Shown one piece after another: positions 38,501 through 47,927 of a DNA stretch of 64,000 bases. Position 1 is the first letter of the stretch. The number at the start of each line of letters is the position of its first letter. Both the position numbers and the translations under genes were made by a program. A model generated the notes under the pieces. It did not search any database. It was not told the origin of the DNA and was given only the letters and a program-made list of their open reading frames with translations. This stretch comes from Dreissena polymorpha (Eukaryota; Mollusca; Bivalvia; Myida; Dreissenidae): assembly GCF_020536995.1 (NCBI RefSeq), contig NC_068365.1, positions 40,889,947-40,953,946 of the forward strand, given 5' to 3'.

Positions 38501-39972
38501 CATTGTGTGTGTCGATATCAGAAAATGGAATTCTTTCTCCAAAGAACGCAGATGGGTCCTTGATTTTGAGACTGTCGAAAAACAAATAAGACATTTAGGT
38601 ATACTGTAAAATTTCCGACCGCATATCAACCTGACACTACTATTATAGTAGATAATAAGTACATATCTTTCAAAATACATTATGAGCCGCGTCATGCGAA
38701 AATGTGTCTTAGGCCATATGCGGCCAGCGAAGCTCAAGACCAGCCTGCGCATAAGGGAGCTACACTGTCCGATAATGAGAAAACGAAACCTTGCTTGATT
38801 TTATAGCGGACATCTACGCAGGCCGCATATATCTTTGAGATCCGTATTCGTATGACGCGGCTCTAATCATTTATAGCACCGAACGTGCATATGTGTAGAA
38901 GTCGTAATTCTGAGTAAGCATTCAAATCAAAACTAATTAATAGTCACCTAACAGTTTTTTAACGTTAAAAAAAAACTACTACGACAACCGAATGAACCGT
39001 ATACATGTACACGAGTCGAGGCTCGCTGTAATAAATACACCACGTATGATATGACTTCATACTGCATTCACTAATGTCATAATCAGCTTTTTAATGTTTG
39101 TTTATTCCAATTTATTTAATCATATTGTCAGAGAAAAAGCGTAGAAATTAAAGCACGAAGGATAAGGCGGCAAGCTCGAGGTCGGCGTTCAGATGCGCAG
39201 CAAAAAAACTACGACGGATAACGCACAATTTTATGCTATTCTCATCCGACTGTGTGTTTCTTTTGACACCACCCCAATCCGCGTTACCGTGAAATGGCGG
39301 ACTTGGCCACCTGGAGAAACGCCTGTCCGGGCTTTTCTATCTCCAGCGCGGCGGAAGTGGTCAGCAAGTGGGGACCCACAAGGTCAGTGTCTGCAGGAAC
39401 CACCCGGTCAATACCTGTTAAAATGTAATATATAAGTACGATATATAAAGTTTTCTGTATTTTTTAAACGTATGTTGATTCATTGTCAGTGAGCAAGAAA
39501 TCTCATAATTACAATACGAAAAGTGACATATTAACTAAATTCTCAAAAAAACTAACAACCTTTATATAACAGAAAGCAAAATATAACAATAAAGGTTTGC
39601 ATTGAGGAAGCCTACATTTAAGAGCGTGTTATATTTTGTGAAATTATTAAAATAGGTTACATGTTTCGAGCATCTTTTTAAAGAGAATAGAAGGAATCAC
39701 CAGGTTATCCGTACAAGACACTGTAAAACAACATATATATAGGCCTACCATCATCAAACGCGCTTTTATCAAGCGCAAGAGCGGCGTCCATTTCTGAGAC
39801 TGCATCCGTTACACTGTTGTTCAAAGCCGCCTCCATCTGGGCCCTCGAAGGAACCGAACCCTTCTTATCCTTGGAAGGATTGTCTAAGGGCGGTGAACCC
39901 GCGTTCTCCATCTGACGTCCCCATGCGGCGTGGGCCGCGAGGCAAACGAGCCCCGAAAACAGCAAAAGGTCA
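24383..39972 (-). CDS. Animal haem peroxidase, 14 exons rebuilt
   Basis: Extracellular or granule haem peroxidase of the myeloperoxidase/peroxinectin/chorion peroxidase superfamily, which oxidises substrates with hydrogen peroxide. Coding exons, 5' to 3': 39972-39749, 39414-39288, 38571-38342, 37577-37404, 35632-35590, 34583-34471, 30943-30842, 30324-30232, 29928-29674, 29049-28800, 27954-27784, 27033-26867, 26409-26307, 24437-24383. Together they give 2107 nt, about 701 residues, with every junction in phase. The first visible residues ([18 protein letters not shown]) form a signal-peptide core, so one more 5' exon with the Met must exist; I did not find it. Distal His lies in [10 protein letters not shown], the catalytic Arg in AGDSRVNS, the Ca-binding loop in [12 protein letters not shown], the proximal His in [10 protein letters not shown], and the helper Asn in [10 protein letters not shown]. 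The two residues that link haem covalently in mammalian enzymes are both Ser here. Several N-glycosylation sites (NRT, NTT, NFS, NCT) fit secretion. Orthology within the family is not resolved. Confidence 0.93.
24879..25450. repeat. Bivalve-type repeat with three 172-bp tandem units
   Basis: A head with CCCCCGCCAAAGGCGGAGGG and a (GTCC)n run is followed by units starting GCACTTTTGTGTCCGG at 24954, 25126 and 25298, so the period is 172 bp. Frames through the (GTCC)n run read RPSVRPSVRP, a common false gene call. It lies downstream of exon m, in the last intron of the peroxidase gene. Confidence 0.85.
26162..26371 (-). repeat. Three exact 70-bp copies of an exon end with donor
   Basis: Units start at 26162, 26232 and 26302. 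The first and third are identical and the middle one differs by one base (TGTG for TGTA). Each holds 54 bp matching exon m, the donor GTAAGG, and TCATCTGTAG, which could pass as an acceptor. The 16-bp gaps between repeated coding blocks are far too short to be spliced introns. Confidence 0.95.
26307..26409 (-). CDS. Peroxidase exon m, with triplicated 3' end
   Basis: Acceptor CGTTTTTCAG, donor CTAG|GTAAGG, 103 nt. It encodes [18 protein letters not shown] and [14 protein letters not shown]. The 70 bp covering the last part of the exon and its donor are repeated twice more downstream (26162-26301). Use of either later donor would bring in an in-frame TAA, so the first donor should be the productive one. 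Confidence 0.9.
26867..27033 (-). CDS. Peroxidase exon l
   Basis: Acceptor CTGTTTTTAAG, donor GTTC|GTAAGT, 167 nt. It encodes [16 protein letters not shown] and [14 protein letters not shown], both strong family blocks. Confidence 0.95.
27784..27954 (-). CDS. Peroxidase exon k
   Basis: Acceptor ATGTACTAG, donor ACAG|GTAATC, 171 nt. It encodes [18 protein letters not shown], including the Asn that hydrogen-bonds the proximal His in the family, and [15 protein letters not shown]. Confidence 0.95.
28076..28148 (+). other. tRNA-like sequence, SINE head or decayed tRNA
   Basis: It is 73 bases long, opens GGGCCGGCTAGCACAGTCGG (A-box-like) and ends GTTCGGTTCTCTGCCCGGCC (B-box-like). Six acceptor pairs GGCCGG/CCGGCC form, but the T stem is poor. 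A related head occurs at 40062, which suggests a dispersed tRNA-derived family. Confidence 0.45.
28265..28456. mobile_element. TTAA MITE, family C copy 1 (piggyBac-like)
   Basis: TTAA at both ends (28265-28268 and 28453-28456), with ends CCCTTTTAGCGC and, inverted, CCCTTTGCATGCTGGG. It lies in the intron between exons k and j of the peroxidase gene. Confidence 0.8.
28800..29049 (-). CDS. Peroxidase exon j: proximal His
   Basis: Acceptor TCCACCATAG, donor CAAG|GTGTGG, 250 nt. It encodes [18 protein letters not shown], holding the proximal haem-ligand His, then [25 protein letters not shown]-type MITE sits only 18 bases upstream of the acceptor side of this exon, within the polypyrimidine region. 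Confidence 0.95.
29068..29266 (+). mobile_element. TTAA MITE, family B copy 2, with internal deletion
   Basis: The left TTAA is intact and the right one is TGAA. The central palindrome has lost one arm (CAGACCCTGATGTCTACGCT replaces the GCCGCATCATGCGGC centre). It stands close to the peroxidase exon j acceptor. Confidence 0.8.
29674..29928 (-). CDS. Peroxidase exon i: catalytic Arg and REHNRLA helix
   Basis: Acceptor GATCCCCACAG, donor GGCG|GTATGT, 255 nt. It encodes [29 protein letters not shown] and [14 protein letters not shown]. The catalytic Arg is kept. The Glu of the usual RVNEQP is Ser. Confidence 0.95.
30232..30324 (-). CDS. Peroxidase exon h
   Basis: Acceptor AATTCCTGTAG, donor GCAG|GTAAGA, 93 nt. 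It encodes [12 protein letters not shown], then PSRPCFLAG, which leads into the Arg-containing block of the next exon. Confidence 0.9.
30430..30690. repeat. Imperfect ATC/ATA-rich trinucleotide tract in intron
   Basis: Interrupted (ATC)n, with runs such as ATCATCATCAT and ACAACAACAACAA, in the peroxidase intron between exons g and h. Confidence 0.8.
30842..30943 (-). CDS. Peroxidase exon g: calcium loop
   Basis: Acceptor GCTTTGTTTCAG, donor GGAG|GTACTG, 102 nt. It encodes [20 protein letters not shown], with the Thr, Phe, Asp and Ser positions that hold calcium in the family. Confidence 0.95.
31201..33787. mobile_element. 2.6-kb foldback element with arms of about 840 bp
   Basis: The left arm 31201-32037 and the right arm 32949-33787 are inverted copies along their whole length. 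Matching blocks include GCGGGAAAATGTAGCGCGCG with its complement at about 33360-33380, and TTCTTGAAAATCACGGTC with GACCGTGATTTTCAAGAA at the inner ends. The 911-bp spacer has no long open frame; it holds CAGGCAGACAGATAGTTTAT and a small hairpin AGGGACC...GGTCCCT near 32467. No target duplication is clear at these edges. It lies in the peroxidase intron between exons f and g. It may be a foldback DNA transposon or an inverted duplication. Confidence 0.88.
34471..34583 (-). CDS. Peroxidase exon f
   Basis: Acceptor GGATATTTTAG, donor GTTG|GTATGT, 113 nt. It encodes [13 protein letters not shown] and [12 protein letters not shown], matching the conserved (C)FPI-x-IPPGDP...CM-x-(F/L)VRS block. Confidence 0.93.
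35137..35578. repeat. (GAT/GAC)n microsatellite, about 440 bp
   Basis: Nearly pure GAT in the second half, with GCT and GAC interruptions. It lies in the peroxidase intron and stops about a dozen bases from the donor of the 43-nt microexon. The poly-Asp, poly-Met and poly-His frames through it are artefacts. Confidence 0.97.
35590..35632 (-). CDS. Peroxidase exon e: 43-nt microexon
   Basis: Acceptor TTTCGTTGCAG, donor GATAG|GTAAGT. It encodes only [13 protein letters not shown], the short Cys-rich link seen at this place in the family. A long GAT microsatellite begins about 15 bases into the next intron. Confidence 0.88.
36106..36335 (-). mobile_element. TTAA MITE, family B copy 3
   Basis: TTAA at 36106-36109 and TTAG at 36332-36335. 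The centre GCCGCATGATGCGGC is a perfect palindrome. The order of its inner blocks is inverted relative to copies 1 and 5. Peroxidase intron between exons d and e. Confidence 0.85.
36735..36876 (-). mobile_element. tRNA-derived SINE
   Basis: On the minus strand the head reads GTTGCCGTGGCGTAGTGG (A-box) and GGTTCGATCCCC at 36823-36812 (B-box), and the acceptor-like ends CCGTGGC and GCCGTGG pair with two G-U steps. The T stem is degenerate and a non-tRNA tail of about 60 bp follows (ending ACGGACCTGAAAGCG), so this is a short interspersed element and not a tRNA gene. Confidence 0.72.
36895..37315. repeat. Imperfect GAT-rich tract
   Basis: Interrupted (GAT)n with GCT and GAC units, in the intron after peroxidase exon d. 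Frames through it are low-complexity artefacts. Confidence 0.75.
37404..37577 (-). CDS. Peroxidase exon d: distal haem site
   Basis: Acceptor GTACTTTGCAG, donor CAAG|GTGACT, 174 nt. It encodes [15 protein letters not shown] with the distal His and the Ca-binding Asp. The residue before the His is Ser, where myeloperoxidase has the haem-linked Asp. Confidence 0.95.
38002..38233 (-). mobile_element. TTAA MITE, family B copy 4, full length
   Basis: Perfect TTAA at both ends (38002-38005 and 38230-38233), with ends CCCATTTATGCCTAG and, inverted, CCCATTTATGCCTAG. The centre GCCGCATGATGTGGC has one change. It is only about 110 bases from peroxidase exon c. Confidence 0.88.
38342..38571 (-). CDS. 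Peroxidase exon c: start of catalytic domain
   Basis: Acceptor TTTTTCGACAG, donor GACG|GTACTT, 230 nt. It contains [18 protein letters not shown], the conserved opening block of animal peroxidases (RT-x-DGSCNN), and ends HLIPAYDDG. Confidence 0.92.
38684..38862. mobile_element. Palindromic element, family E copy 1
   Basis: The left end GAGCCGCGTCATGCGAAAAT is matched by ATTCGTATGACGCGGCTC on the right, with ATATGCGGCC and GGCCGCATAT inside. A second, more diverged copy lies at about 61905-62108. Confidence 0.75.
39288..39414 (-). CDS. Peroxidase exon b: propeptide
   Basis: Acceptor ATTTTAACAG, donor ACG|GTAACG, 127 nt. It encodes [17 protein letters not shown], then [13 protein letters not shown] and QVAKSAISR. 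The phases join exons a and c. Confidence 0.85.
39749..39972 (-). CDS. Peroxidase exon a: signal-peptide core and propeptide
   Basis: Acceptor TTACCACTTCAG, donor GATG|GTAGGC. It encodes [17 protein letters not shown] followed by a polar stretch ending [12 protein letters not shown]. It starts with one base of a codon, so the Met lies upstream. An alternative unspliced start at 40142 is possible but would give a long, poor leader. Confidence 0.85.
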
Positions 39973-40061
39973 CTGAAGTGGTAAAAAACGTTTAATAGGA
40001 ATTTACATAAGCAATACCTAAACAAAAAATCTATGTAAATGTGTGTTAAAAATGTTTTAGC

Positions 40062-40091
40062 GGGCCGGCTAGCATAGTAAGTAGAGCACTG
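40062..40091 (+). other. tRNA-like head fragment related to 28076
   Basis: GGGCCGGCTAGCATAGTAAG followed by TAGAGCACTG repeats the head of the tRNA-like sequence at 28076. The B-box half is not recognisable. Probably a fragment of the same dispersed family. Confidence 0.4.
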
Positions 40092-40141
40092 AAAACAAAT
40101 ATAAGTATCCTTTTGTAGGTGGTTGGTCATGAATTGAAACA

Positions 40142-40335
40142 CGTTCTGTTTAAACTGGGCTTAATGCACATGCGTAAAGTGTCATCCCAGATTAGCCTGT
40201 GCAGTCCGCACAGGTTAATCAGGGACGACACTTTCCGCCTAAACTAGATATTGCTTAGAAGAGACTTCCTTTAAACGAACAATTCCATAAAAGCGGATGG
40301 TGTCGTCCCTGATTAGCCTGTGCGGAGCACAGTCT
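40142..40335 (+). mobile_element. Palindromic MITE, family A copy 5, right end cut
   Basis: It runs from ACGTTCTGTTTAAACTGGGC to GATTAGCCTGTGCGGA and then stops where the LINE remnant begins. The missing right end does not reappear on the far side of the LINE. Confidence 0.82.
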
Positions 40336-40344
40336 TGCACAGTA

Positions 40345-43150
40345 AATCGTGTCTGGTGACATGTCTAAACAAAGTCTGCTTTCGTCGTTTGATGGTCGCC
40401 AGAAGGGGTTCTTGTTGGCCAACAAGTGATGCTGTCATGTCCCGGACGTACTCGTTGGTATTGTGCTCCATTTAGTAGGAGCAGTCTTTGGAGACACTTG
40501 TGTTCAAAGGCCTGTATCCTGCGTTCTGCGTCCGCGTGAAGCGTCCAGGTCTCGCAGCCGTACAATAGGATGGAGACTACAACGGACTTGTACAGTCTTT
40601 ACCTGGTGAGGAAGCTGATGTAGGTGCTTTTCCACAACCTGCTCAGTCTAGCCATCGCTGCGGTCGCCATGGCGATTTTTATTCGGACCTCAGCGTTACT
40701 GGTGCCATCCTTGGACAGGGTTTCTCCCAAGTACTTGAAGCTGGTCACTTCTTCTAGCTTCTCGCCGTTCATGGTAATGTCTGCAATGGTGTTATTCATG
40801 CTGTTAACCATGATCTTCGACTTCTCCGTGCTGACCTCCATCCCGTTTGCTCCTACTCTTTCATAGAATCTGTAGGTGAGGTCTTGGAGTTCACTGCTAG
40901 TGCCACCCATGAGATCAATGCCGTCGGCGAATCTCAAATAGGAGATGGGTCTATCACCAATGCTGATGGGTGTGTGGTGGTATTGGAGGGTCTTCTGCAT
41001 TATCTTCTTAATGAAAAGGTTTAACAGGACAGAGGTGAGCAGACATCCCCGAAGTACGCCCACTGATGTCCTGAAAAAGACACCCATCTGTCCATCGAGA
41101 AGTACCGTGCTGCTGGCATTTTCGTAGAGTTCTTTGATGACTTGCACCAGCCCTTTGTCAATTTTGAACCCTCTTATAACCTGCTATTGGCCATCATGGC
41201 CATTTAAGCTTTCTTAAAGTCGCCGAAGTTGTGGAAGAGCTCACATTGGTGTTGCAGGTGTTTCTCGATGATGACTCTGCAGTTGAAGATCTGTTCCACT
41301 GTGACCCGCTCAGCTCTGAATCCAGCCTGCTCTTCCACCAGCAGTTCCTCGACATTACTTTTCAATCGGTTGAGGATGTTGCATCGCATGACTTTGCTGG
41401 GATAGTTGATGAGGCTGTTGATTCGGTAATTCTGGCACAGCTTGAGGTTGCTCTTTTTCGGTAGGGGGATGACCAGAGACTGGGTCCACTCCTTGGGCCA
41501 CTTCTTTTCCTCTCAGATCTTCTGACATAGTACCTTCATGGTTGCAGTGCTTCTCCTCCTTGCTTAATCAGCTCAGAAGAGATGCTGTCCACGCCCGGAG
41601 GTTTCCTTGCCTTCAGACTGCGCACTGCTTCCTCCATCTCTGCCTTTAGTATGGACGGACTTCTGAAGGAGACTGATTCTGGTCGACGCGGGTATTTATA
41701 GAGGTCGCTGCAGTATTCAGTCCACCTGTTCAGGACTGCGGCAGTCTCAGTCAGGAGGTTCCCATCAGCGTCTGTCAAACCATTGGCCTTGGATTGTTTT
41801 GTCTGTGTGAGGGTCTTGAGTGTGTTGTAGACCTTATTACTGCTACCTGTGGTCATCTCTTTGTCAAGGTTGATACATAGCACCACAATCCACTCCTCCT
41901 TGGCCTCTTTCATCTTCTTCCTCACCTTCCTGTTCGCGTTATGGTATTCTGTCATAGAGTCCTGGTGTACTTCTCGAGCCTCAGCTCTCTTCCAGGATCT
42001 CGGTCATCACCCATGGCTGGTTCATCCTCCTCTCTCTCCCAATAACTTCTTCGGCCGATAACAACAGGACTTCCTTAATGTTGTTGGTGATGGGGTCGAT
42101 GTCATTGTCTAGGATGTTCTTCGCTGCAAACTTGCCATCTATCTATCTGTACTTGAAATGCCTCTGCTTTCTCTGGATCTTTCAGTTTATCAAAGTCAAA
42201 TCCAATGCAAGGGCTCTTGGTGATGCTCTTGTTCTTTAATTTCTGCTTGATGGTGGTCACTGCCAATGTCTGCGCCAGGAAACGTTCTTGTGTTCGCCTT
42301 GTTGATGCCGACTTAAACCGTTCCGGCGCCAGTATGAAATAAATCTGACTGTGTACTTGCCCGTTTGGAGCATGCCAGGTCGCTGTTATGGACGGTTTGT
42401 GTGGGTTCATCGTGTTGGCCAGGGTGAGTTGTTGGCTTCTGGCAAACTCAAGAAGTCTCAGCCCTCTATCGTTGGTCTCTCCTGTGCCAAATCTATCTAC
42501 TGTTCCTGACCAGTCTTGGTAGGCGGCTGGTCCAACATTAGCGTTTCAGTCGCCTTGGACGATGAGGATGTCTTTCTTCGGGATCTTGGCTGTGATGCTT
42601 TTACCCTTTCATAAAACTGTTTAATCTCCTCGTTTTCGTAGTCTGATGTCGGTGCGTAGCATTGGATGATGATGATGTGGTGACCTCGGCTAGTCCGATG
42701 AGTACCAGCGGTAGCGTGGATCTTCCCGCCTGCATGGAGTGTTCTTACGTTCCATGTTCCTATGGTTGTTCCTATTGTTGTCAACTTGGTCGATGGATTA
42801 GCTCCAGAAGCCGACTTGTCGCATCCACTCTGGATACTGTTGTTATTCAAGGCCCCGACCGATCCGGCTTGTTTTCTGTTGTCTTTTCCTCATCATGTCC
42901 TTTCAGTGTGCTTAAGTCAATCTCGGCGGTGCCCATCTCCTCTCCAACAACTTGCAGCTGGTCGTACGAACTTGTCATCCCTCTCCCTTCTTTTCGCCCA
43001 CCAGAAGAAGCGGTGACCAGGGTGTGCTTGGGTCAAAGTCCAGGAACCAGAAGTGAAAGTTGAGTGTCAGATGAAAACCAGTTGTGCCCGTCCTCTCGAT
43101 GGAGCTGCTGCCAAGCTACTAAGTAATATCTCTGCACTGAACACCCAATA
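40345..43150 (-). mobile_element. Decayed RTE-like LINE (endonuclease and RT)
   Basis: Minus-strand pieces in order: GTWNVRTLHAGGK (endonuclease start, about 42770), CYAPTSDYENEEIKQFYERV, the linker (LNRWTEYCSDLY, about 41720), ARKPPGVDSISSELIKQGGE (about 41590), EEQAGFRAERVTVEQIFNCR, then RTSVGVLRGCLLTSVLLNLF and RFADGIDLMGGT (about 40930), and the C-terminal YGCETWTLHADAERRIQAFE at about 40560. The catalytic FADD has become FADG. Frame shifts and internal gaps (endonuclease core lost) show it is dead. It lies upstream of the first peroxidase exon found, perhaps in its first intron. Confidence 0.92.
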
Positions 43151-43455
43151 CACTCCAAAGATGTAAAGTTTATAGCAAAATGATAAAAGCTTACAATTTA
43201 ATATTCTTGTAAACATAACAATATAAAAAAGCAATTACATTTTAATGCTAATTTCATGCATACTTACATCTTAAACATATCAATCCAAAATATGACTGTG
43301 GTGTGAATTAGCGCAGGGCAGGGATCTATTAAATAGCCCACCAATATCCGGTTGAATAAGCTATTAATAACTTTAGTTACCAATCTACTCAGAAATCGTT
43401 TAACATATTTTGATTTCTTTCACTTTTTTCCCCTATCGTTATACATAATAATTTG

Positions 43456-43588
43456 ATTGGTCGTTTTCCGACCAATATAAACCGATTGTGGAGAAGAGGA
43501 AGTTTGCGGTGTCGGTGGTAAACTAATTATCCGTAATATGGATCAAAATGAACTCAGTTCGAACAGTAAAAAGCTGAACCCCATCGGG
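43456..43588 (+). promoter_or_regulatory. Promoter-like block with possible first exon
   Basis: ATTGGTCG (43456-43463) and CGACCAAT (43469-43476) form a perfect inverted repeat with two CCAAT boxes, overlapped by TATAAA at 43476-43481. An ATG at 43538 opens MDQNELSSNSKKLNPIG and then meets GGTATGCG, which could be a splice donor. The spacing fits a TATA promoter with a leader of about 30 nt. Without a second exon this stays a guess. Confidence 0.25.
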
Positions 43589-45024
43589 TATGCGATACTT
43601 TGATGACGGATAGCACTTCGATGACAGAGAACAACAAAAGCCACACGCGAGAGGTGATTTCTTCAGCTTTTTTGCATTTATGTTCTGTTCATTTGGTTTT
43701 CTGACACGGAACATTGTTTGCGTGATTAATGGTATAGCACTTCGTATTGCGAAGAAGGTAATTCGCGGAAAAACGGTGAATTATAAAAAAAGATAAAATT
43801 CTATCGATAATCAACATGAATTGGATGATCAGTACATATTTTAACAAAATAAACATACTTGGAAATAAATCAAGAACGTGCTCACTATTCGCAATAAAAG
43901 ATCAATATATCCATTAATGTTACAACATGTTACATTTTAGTTAACTAACGTATTTGAGGAAATTCAAATGTTTTAAGAGTCGCATGCACATTTTTCATGG
44001 GCACTTCGTTTACCGATCATCTCAATGACAATGGCACTTTGATTCGCGTTTTTTCCCCAGATTTAACACACTCTTTTTAGTGAATCAAAACTGCAGAATT
44101 CGCTGTGGAATACTTTTATAGTAAGCAGGCAATAAATAAAATTGTATGTACTTACGTAAATTAACAAGATTTTAAGACAATGCTGTCACGACACGTTTCG
44201 TAATGTCAAGTGCCAAGTATCTATGATTATATGGGCGGTTCCAGGGTAAACCTTCATGTGCTAGGTTAACGTGGCTGGTTGTTTTTTTCGCAACATTGAA
44301 CAACCGAAAACAGTTATGACAAGTTCACTTTTCAAAATATATAACGTGAGTTCCACTGTATTTATTAAGCTTGTGATCAATACGGGTTGTAACGACTAAT
44401 TGACTACATCAGAGTAAACGATGGAATGTGGATATGGCAACGCGACCTTCGTACGTAAATAACGCGGGCATGTTTTGCAATCGAGGCAATTCGCCACGCA
44501 TAAATACATTTTCTTTCGTCAATATACATGGTATGTGTTTTTCTGTTTTTAATTTACACCAATGTTATCGACAGAGTTGTTAATAATATAGGCTTATGAA
44601 ATTAAGATAACGCACTTCCTTTTAAATGAGTCATATTTAAAGGCAAATCATATAGAAGGAGTAATTAAGAACTACTGAATTATAAAACGGGTAAAAGTAA
44701 GGGTTTATATGGAAGTTTGTTAAGAGGTTTCCTTTTTACAGAAATGTACGCTTATATGTTTTGATGCAATATATAAGTGTGCATAAATATTTCATATTAC
44801 TTTACTAATTAATTTACTTTAATAACGTACATAGTTTACCCTTTCTAATAATAACTATAATACCAAATATATCCCACCAGAAACCAATCACTGTTTGACA
44901 TTACATTGTATATGTTGACTTTCTATTGCATCATTGTTCTATCATTGTTATATTGTTGTTTTGTCATAGTTTGTAATACAAACATATATAGTCAAATGAC
45001 TTTATAACCACACAAGTCTGAGGT

Positions 45025-45027
<3 letters not shown>

Positions 45028-45105
<78 letters not shown>
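45028..45105. repeat. (AT)n dinucleotide microsatellite
   Basis: About 39 uninterrupted AT units. Confidence 0.97.
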
Positions 45106-45108
<3 letters not shown>

Positions 45109-45367
45109 GCATTGTAATCAAAGCTTATCTTTAAAACAACTTACAATTATATTACTGATATTACTCTAGCAATTCATTCACGAGACTGAATTTGCGGCGT
45201 CCACATCTTTTTAATGAATAACAATTTAATATGAAAATTCGCTATAGTATTTATATCTTAACCATAGAACAATCACTGCCAATTGTTACATTTTCAATGA
45301 CTTCACTATGACCTCGGATGCTTAACATTTGTTCATGGTCATGCTTGTTGTAATTTAAAACATACAA

Positions 45368-45587
45368 TTAACCCATTTATGCCTAGTGGACTCTCCCATC
45401 CTTCTAAATTGGATCAATTTATTACCAAAATTAGGGATGTCTAGTATATTTATTTCTATATTAAGAATATTTCTTACAGAAATTCCTTTAAGCAAACAGC
45501 GCAGACCCTGCATCATGCGGCGTCTCATCTTGGTCTACGCTGTTTGCCAAGGCCTTTTTTTCTAAACGCTAGGCATAAATGGGTTAA
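45368..45587 (+). mobile_element. TTAA MITE, family B copy 5
   Basis: Perfect TTAA at both ends (45368-45371 and 45584-45587). The centre is partly deleted: CCCTGCATCATGCGGC lacks the GATGAGACGCCG part of copy 1. Confidence 0.87.
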
Positions 45588-47789
45588 GTATTGTATTACC
45601 ACACAAGTATTCGTATAGGAATTTTGGAAAATATAAATGAATAAAGATGAGTTGTCAGTTTCAATAATTTGTTTCAATAACCAGTTCAATTGATTTGTTT
45701 TTATTTCTGAGTATGAATCGTGATTGAACATTGAACAACACGTCGCAACAAATCTGACTTTGCCTTAATATGGTAAACGGATGAACGAGTTATTATCCTT
45801 TTTATTCTTTTCTTCTTAAAATAATGAAGTATTGATAGTACGTGCATGACAAAGCGGGTTATTGCCATTTTTCTCAAGGCCATTCACCGATTTGCTGAAA
45901 GTATTTATAATGTGGACAGGACTAAGCGGGTTATTTCCATATTACTCAAGGTATATCGCTGATTGGTTGAAAGTACTTCCTGCATACGAGGCTCATGGAC
46001 GGTCATGAATATACAGCGACCCGAAAACACTTTTACAATATTTAGGAATATGTTTACATCAGTGAAATTCTCATATCAATTAATTTATCAGGGCGTTTGC
46101 AATATTGCAATATTCGCTATGGCTTACCGACTTTCACGAATACACCCAGTAAGCCTATGACGCAGAGCGACTTCGATTTCAATGTACTTGTTTCACCATC
46201 TTAATATGAATTGGTTATCAACATGTGTTTGGTTACATATATTTATTATAATTAAATATCCCACATTTTGCATACAGCTACATTCTTTTCACATTTTAAA
46301 TATAGCTTTAAATGTGAATTCACGTGTACCGTAATTCACAATTACATTTATATGGTCCGCTGCATATTTACATACTTATGTTTATTGTGGTCCAATGAAT
46401 TTGATTAATTAGTACAAGTAGAAGTTGTTTAAATAACTTATATAACTGGGACATGTATTGTTGGTGTTCATTTCTTTTAGGCATTTATGCAACTGCCTAC
46501 AACAGACAGGATAACAAAAACGACAGCACAACACAACACACATTATTTAAACTGGGGTCATGGTCCGTGAACTGTCCATATTATAATAGATATTTGATAG
46601 TTGAAGTTAACAATGTGTCGTTACAGAACTATCTCAAAATATTATTTAACATTAAATATTTTAAACAGGTCGTCAACATAAACATACAGCACAAACAACT
46701 AAACGGGAAGAGGCACCCGCACTCCAAAAATCCCTGAAAAAATGCAAACGCATTCCATTTTATATTTTATAATTAGAATAAGATTAAAATTGAAGTTTAC
46801 GATATTCTTGTTTAACGTTTACTAATACAATATTCGATTCTAATTTTTGTGTAAAACATTCTACCAATTAAATATAATCCTCTCCAGTCACTTAACAAAT
46901 CAAAGCGCTGAAGGCACTGATTTTTTTCGCTGTTGTATAATCTTAGACGCAACTCAGTTTTCAAAATTATGTTAAAGCTTTTTATATCGCAAGTTTGAAA
47001 TGGCCGCAACCCATTCAAATTTATAAAGAGTGTGTCTTAAAGCACAGGTCGAGATGTGTTGTCTTTTTTTAAATCGTTGATACAGCTAATCAGTGTGCAA
47101 AGGCTAATCTTATTTGACATGCATTTAGCCCAGTTTTCCATGAAAGCAGCCAATATGTACAGATTTCAATGATAAACACTAGACTGGCCAACGTTGTCTT
47201 ACAGGCTGTTAAATACTGTTGAATTCATACACACTATGTAGTGTACAGTGGGAATTATAAACAGGCACATGCGGTGAATAGAGCAGACGCTTTTAGCATT
47301 CGTAGTCTGCATAATTTAACTGCATTTATCCACACAGGCAGTCACGGGTTACGGTTCCTAGCGTAGTAAAGCCATATAATTTGCAAAATTGCCTCTACAT
47401 TATTTGTGAGCTAACGCTCACAAATAAAAATAAACGCCTGAAAATTATCACATAACGCGAATGACGCAAATTTACCCTAATGACAACTTTAATCCAATGC
47501 TTAAAACAATAAATCTACAACGATATACACATCAATTTTCTGTGCTCCATCCCTTTGTCGCAATCCATTTTCTGTTCTTCCATCCCTATAATGGAAATTG
47601 ATTTTACACCACACTGTTTTTTGATAGCGATTGTATCGAATGCTAAAAACTCTGACCCCAAACCCAATTTACGAAATCGTAATTCTGTCGTAAGCGAAGT
47701 ATTGTATTCCTATCGAAGTAAACAATTATGAATGATGAACACACAATCCGAAATACGTTTATGATTCGTTCGATGCTTTAAGAATATTA
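45588..47789. other. No supported gene
   Basis: It contains a diverged tandem pair near 45850-45985 (both with AAGCGGGTTATT and CTCAAGG), a degenerate right half of a family A MITE near 47085-47150, and the hairpin at 47401. No exon with good signals was found. Confidence 0.4.
47401..47426. repeat. Perfect 11-bp stem hairpin
   Basis: TATTTGTGAGC and GCTCACAAATA are separated by TAAC. It could be part of a longer repeat or a terminator-like structure; no RNA gene is evident. Confidence 0.5.
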
Positions 47790-47927
47790 AAAACAAGCGA
47801 TGTGTTTGTTAAACACTATGTCCCCATATAGTTGACCTTTGACCTTGAAGGATGAAATTGACCTTTACCTTTCACCACTCAAAATGTGCAGCTCCATGAG
47901 ATGATGTACACACGCATACCAAATATG
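47790..47927 (+). repeat. Bivalve repeat fragment with TGACCTTTGACCT
   Basis: The head TGTGTTTGTTAAACACTATG is followed by a perfect TGACCTTTGACCT at 47833-47845 and by CACCACTCAAAATGTGCAGC. It runs directly into the second 18-bp array. Confidence 0.6.

Larger units (their letters stand above)
43151..45367. other. No firm gene; see promoter-like block and AT repeat
   Basis: Apart from the promoter-like block at 43456-43588 and the AT microsatellite at 45028, I see no supported exon, RNA gene or transposon. Confidence 0.4.

Noticed and set aside
39705-40142. Peroxidase start Met at 40142 with an unspliced leader
   Set aside because: A good acceptor (TTACCACTTCAG) lies directly before the signal-peptide core, and the leader would be long, Tyr/Cys-rich and unlike the family.
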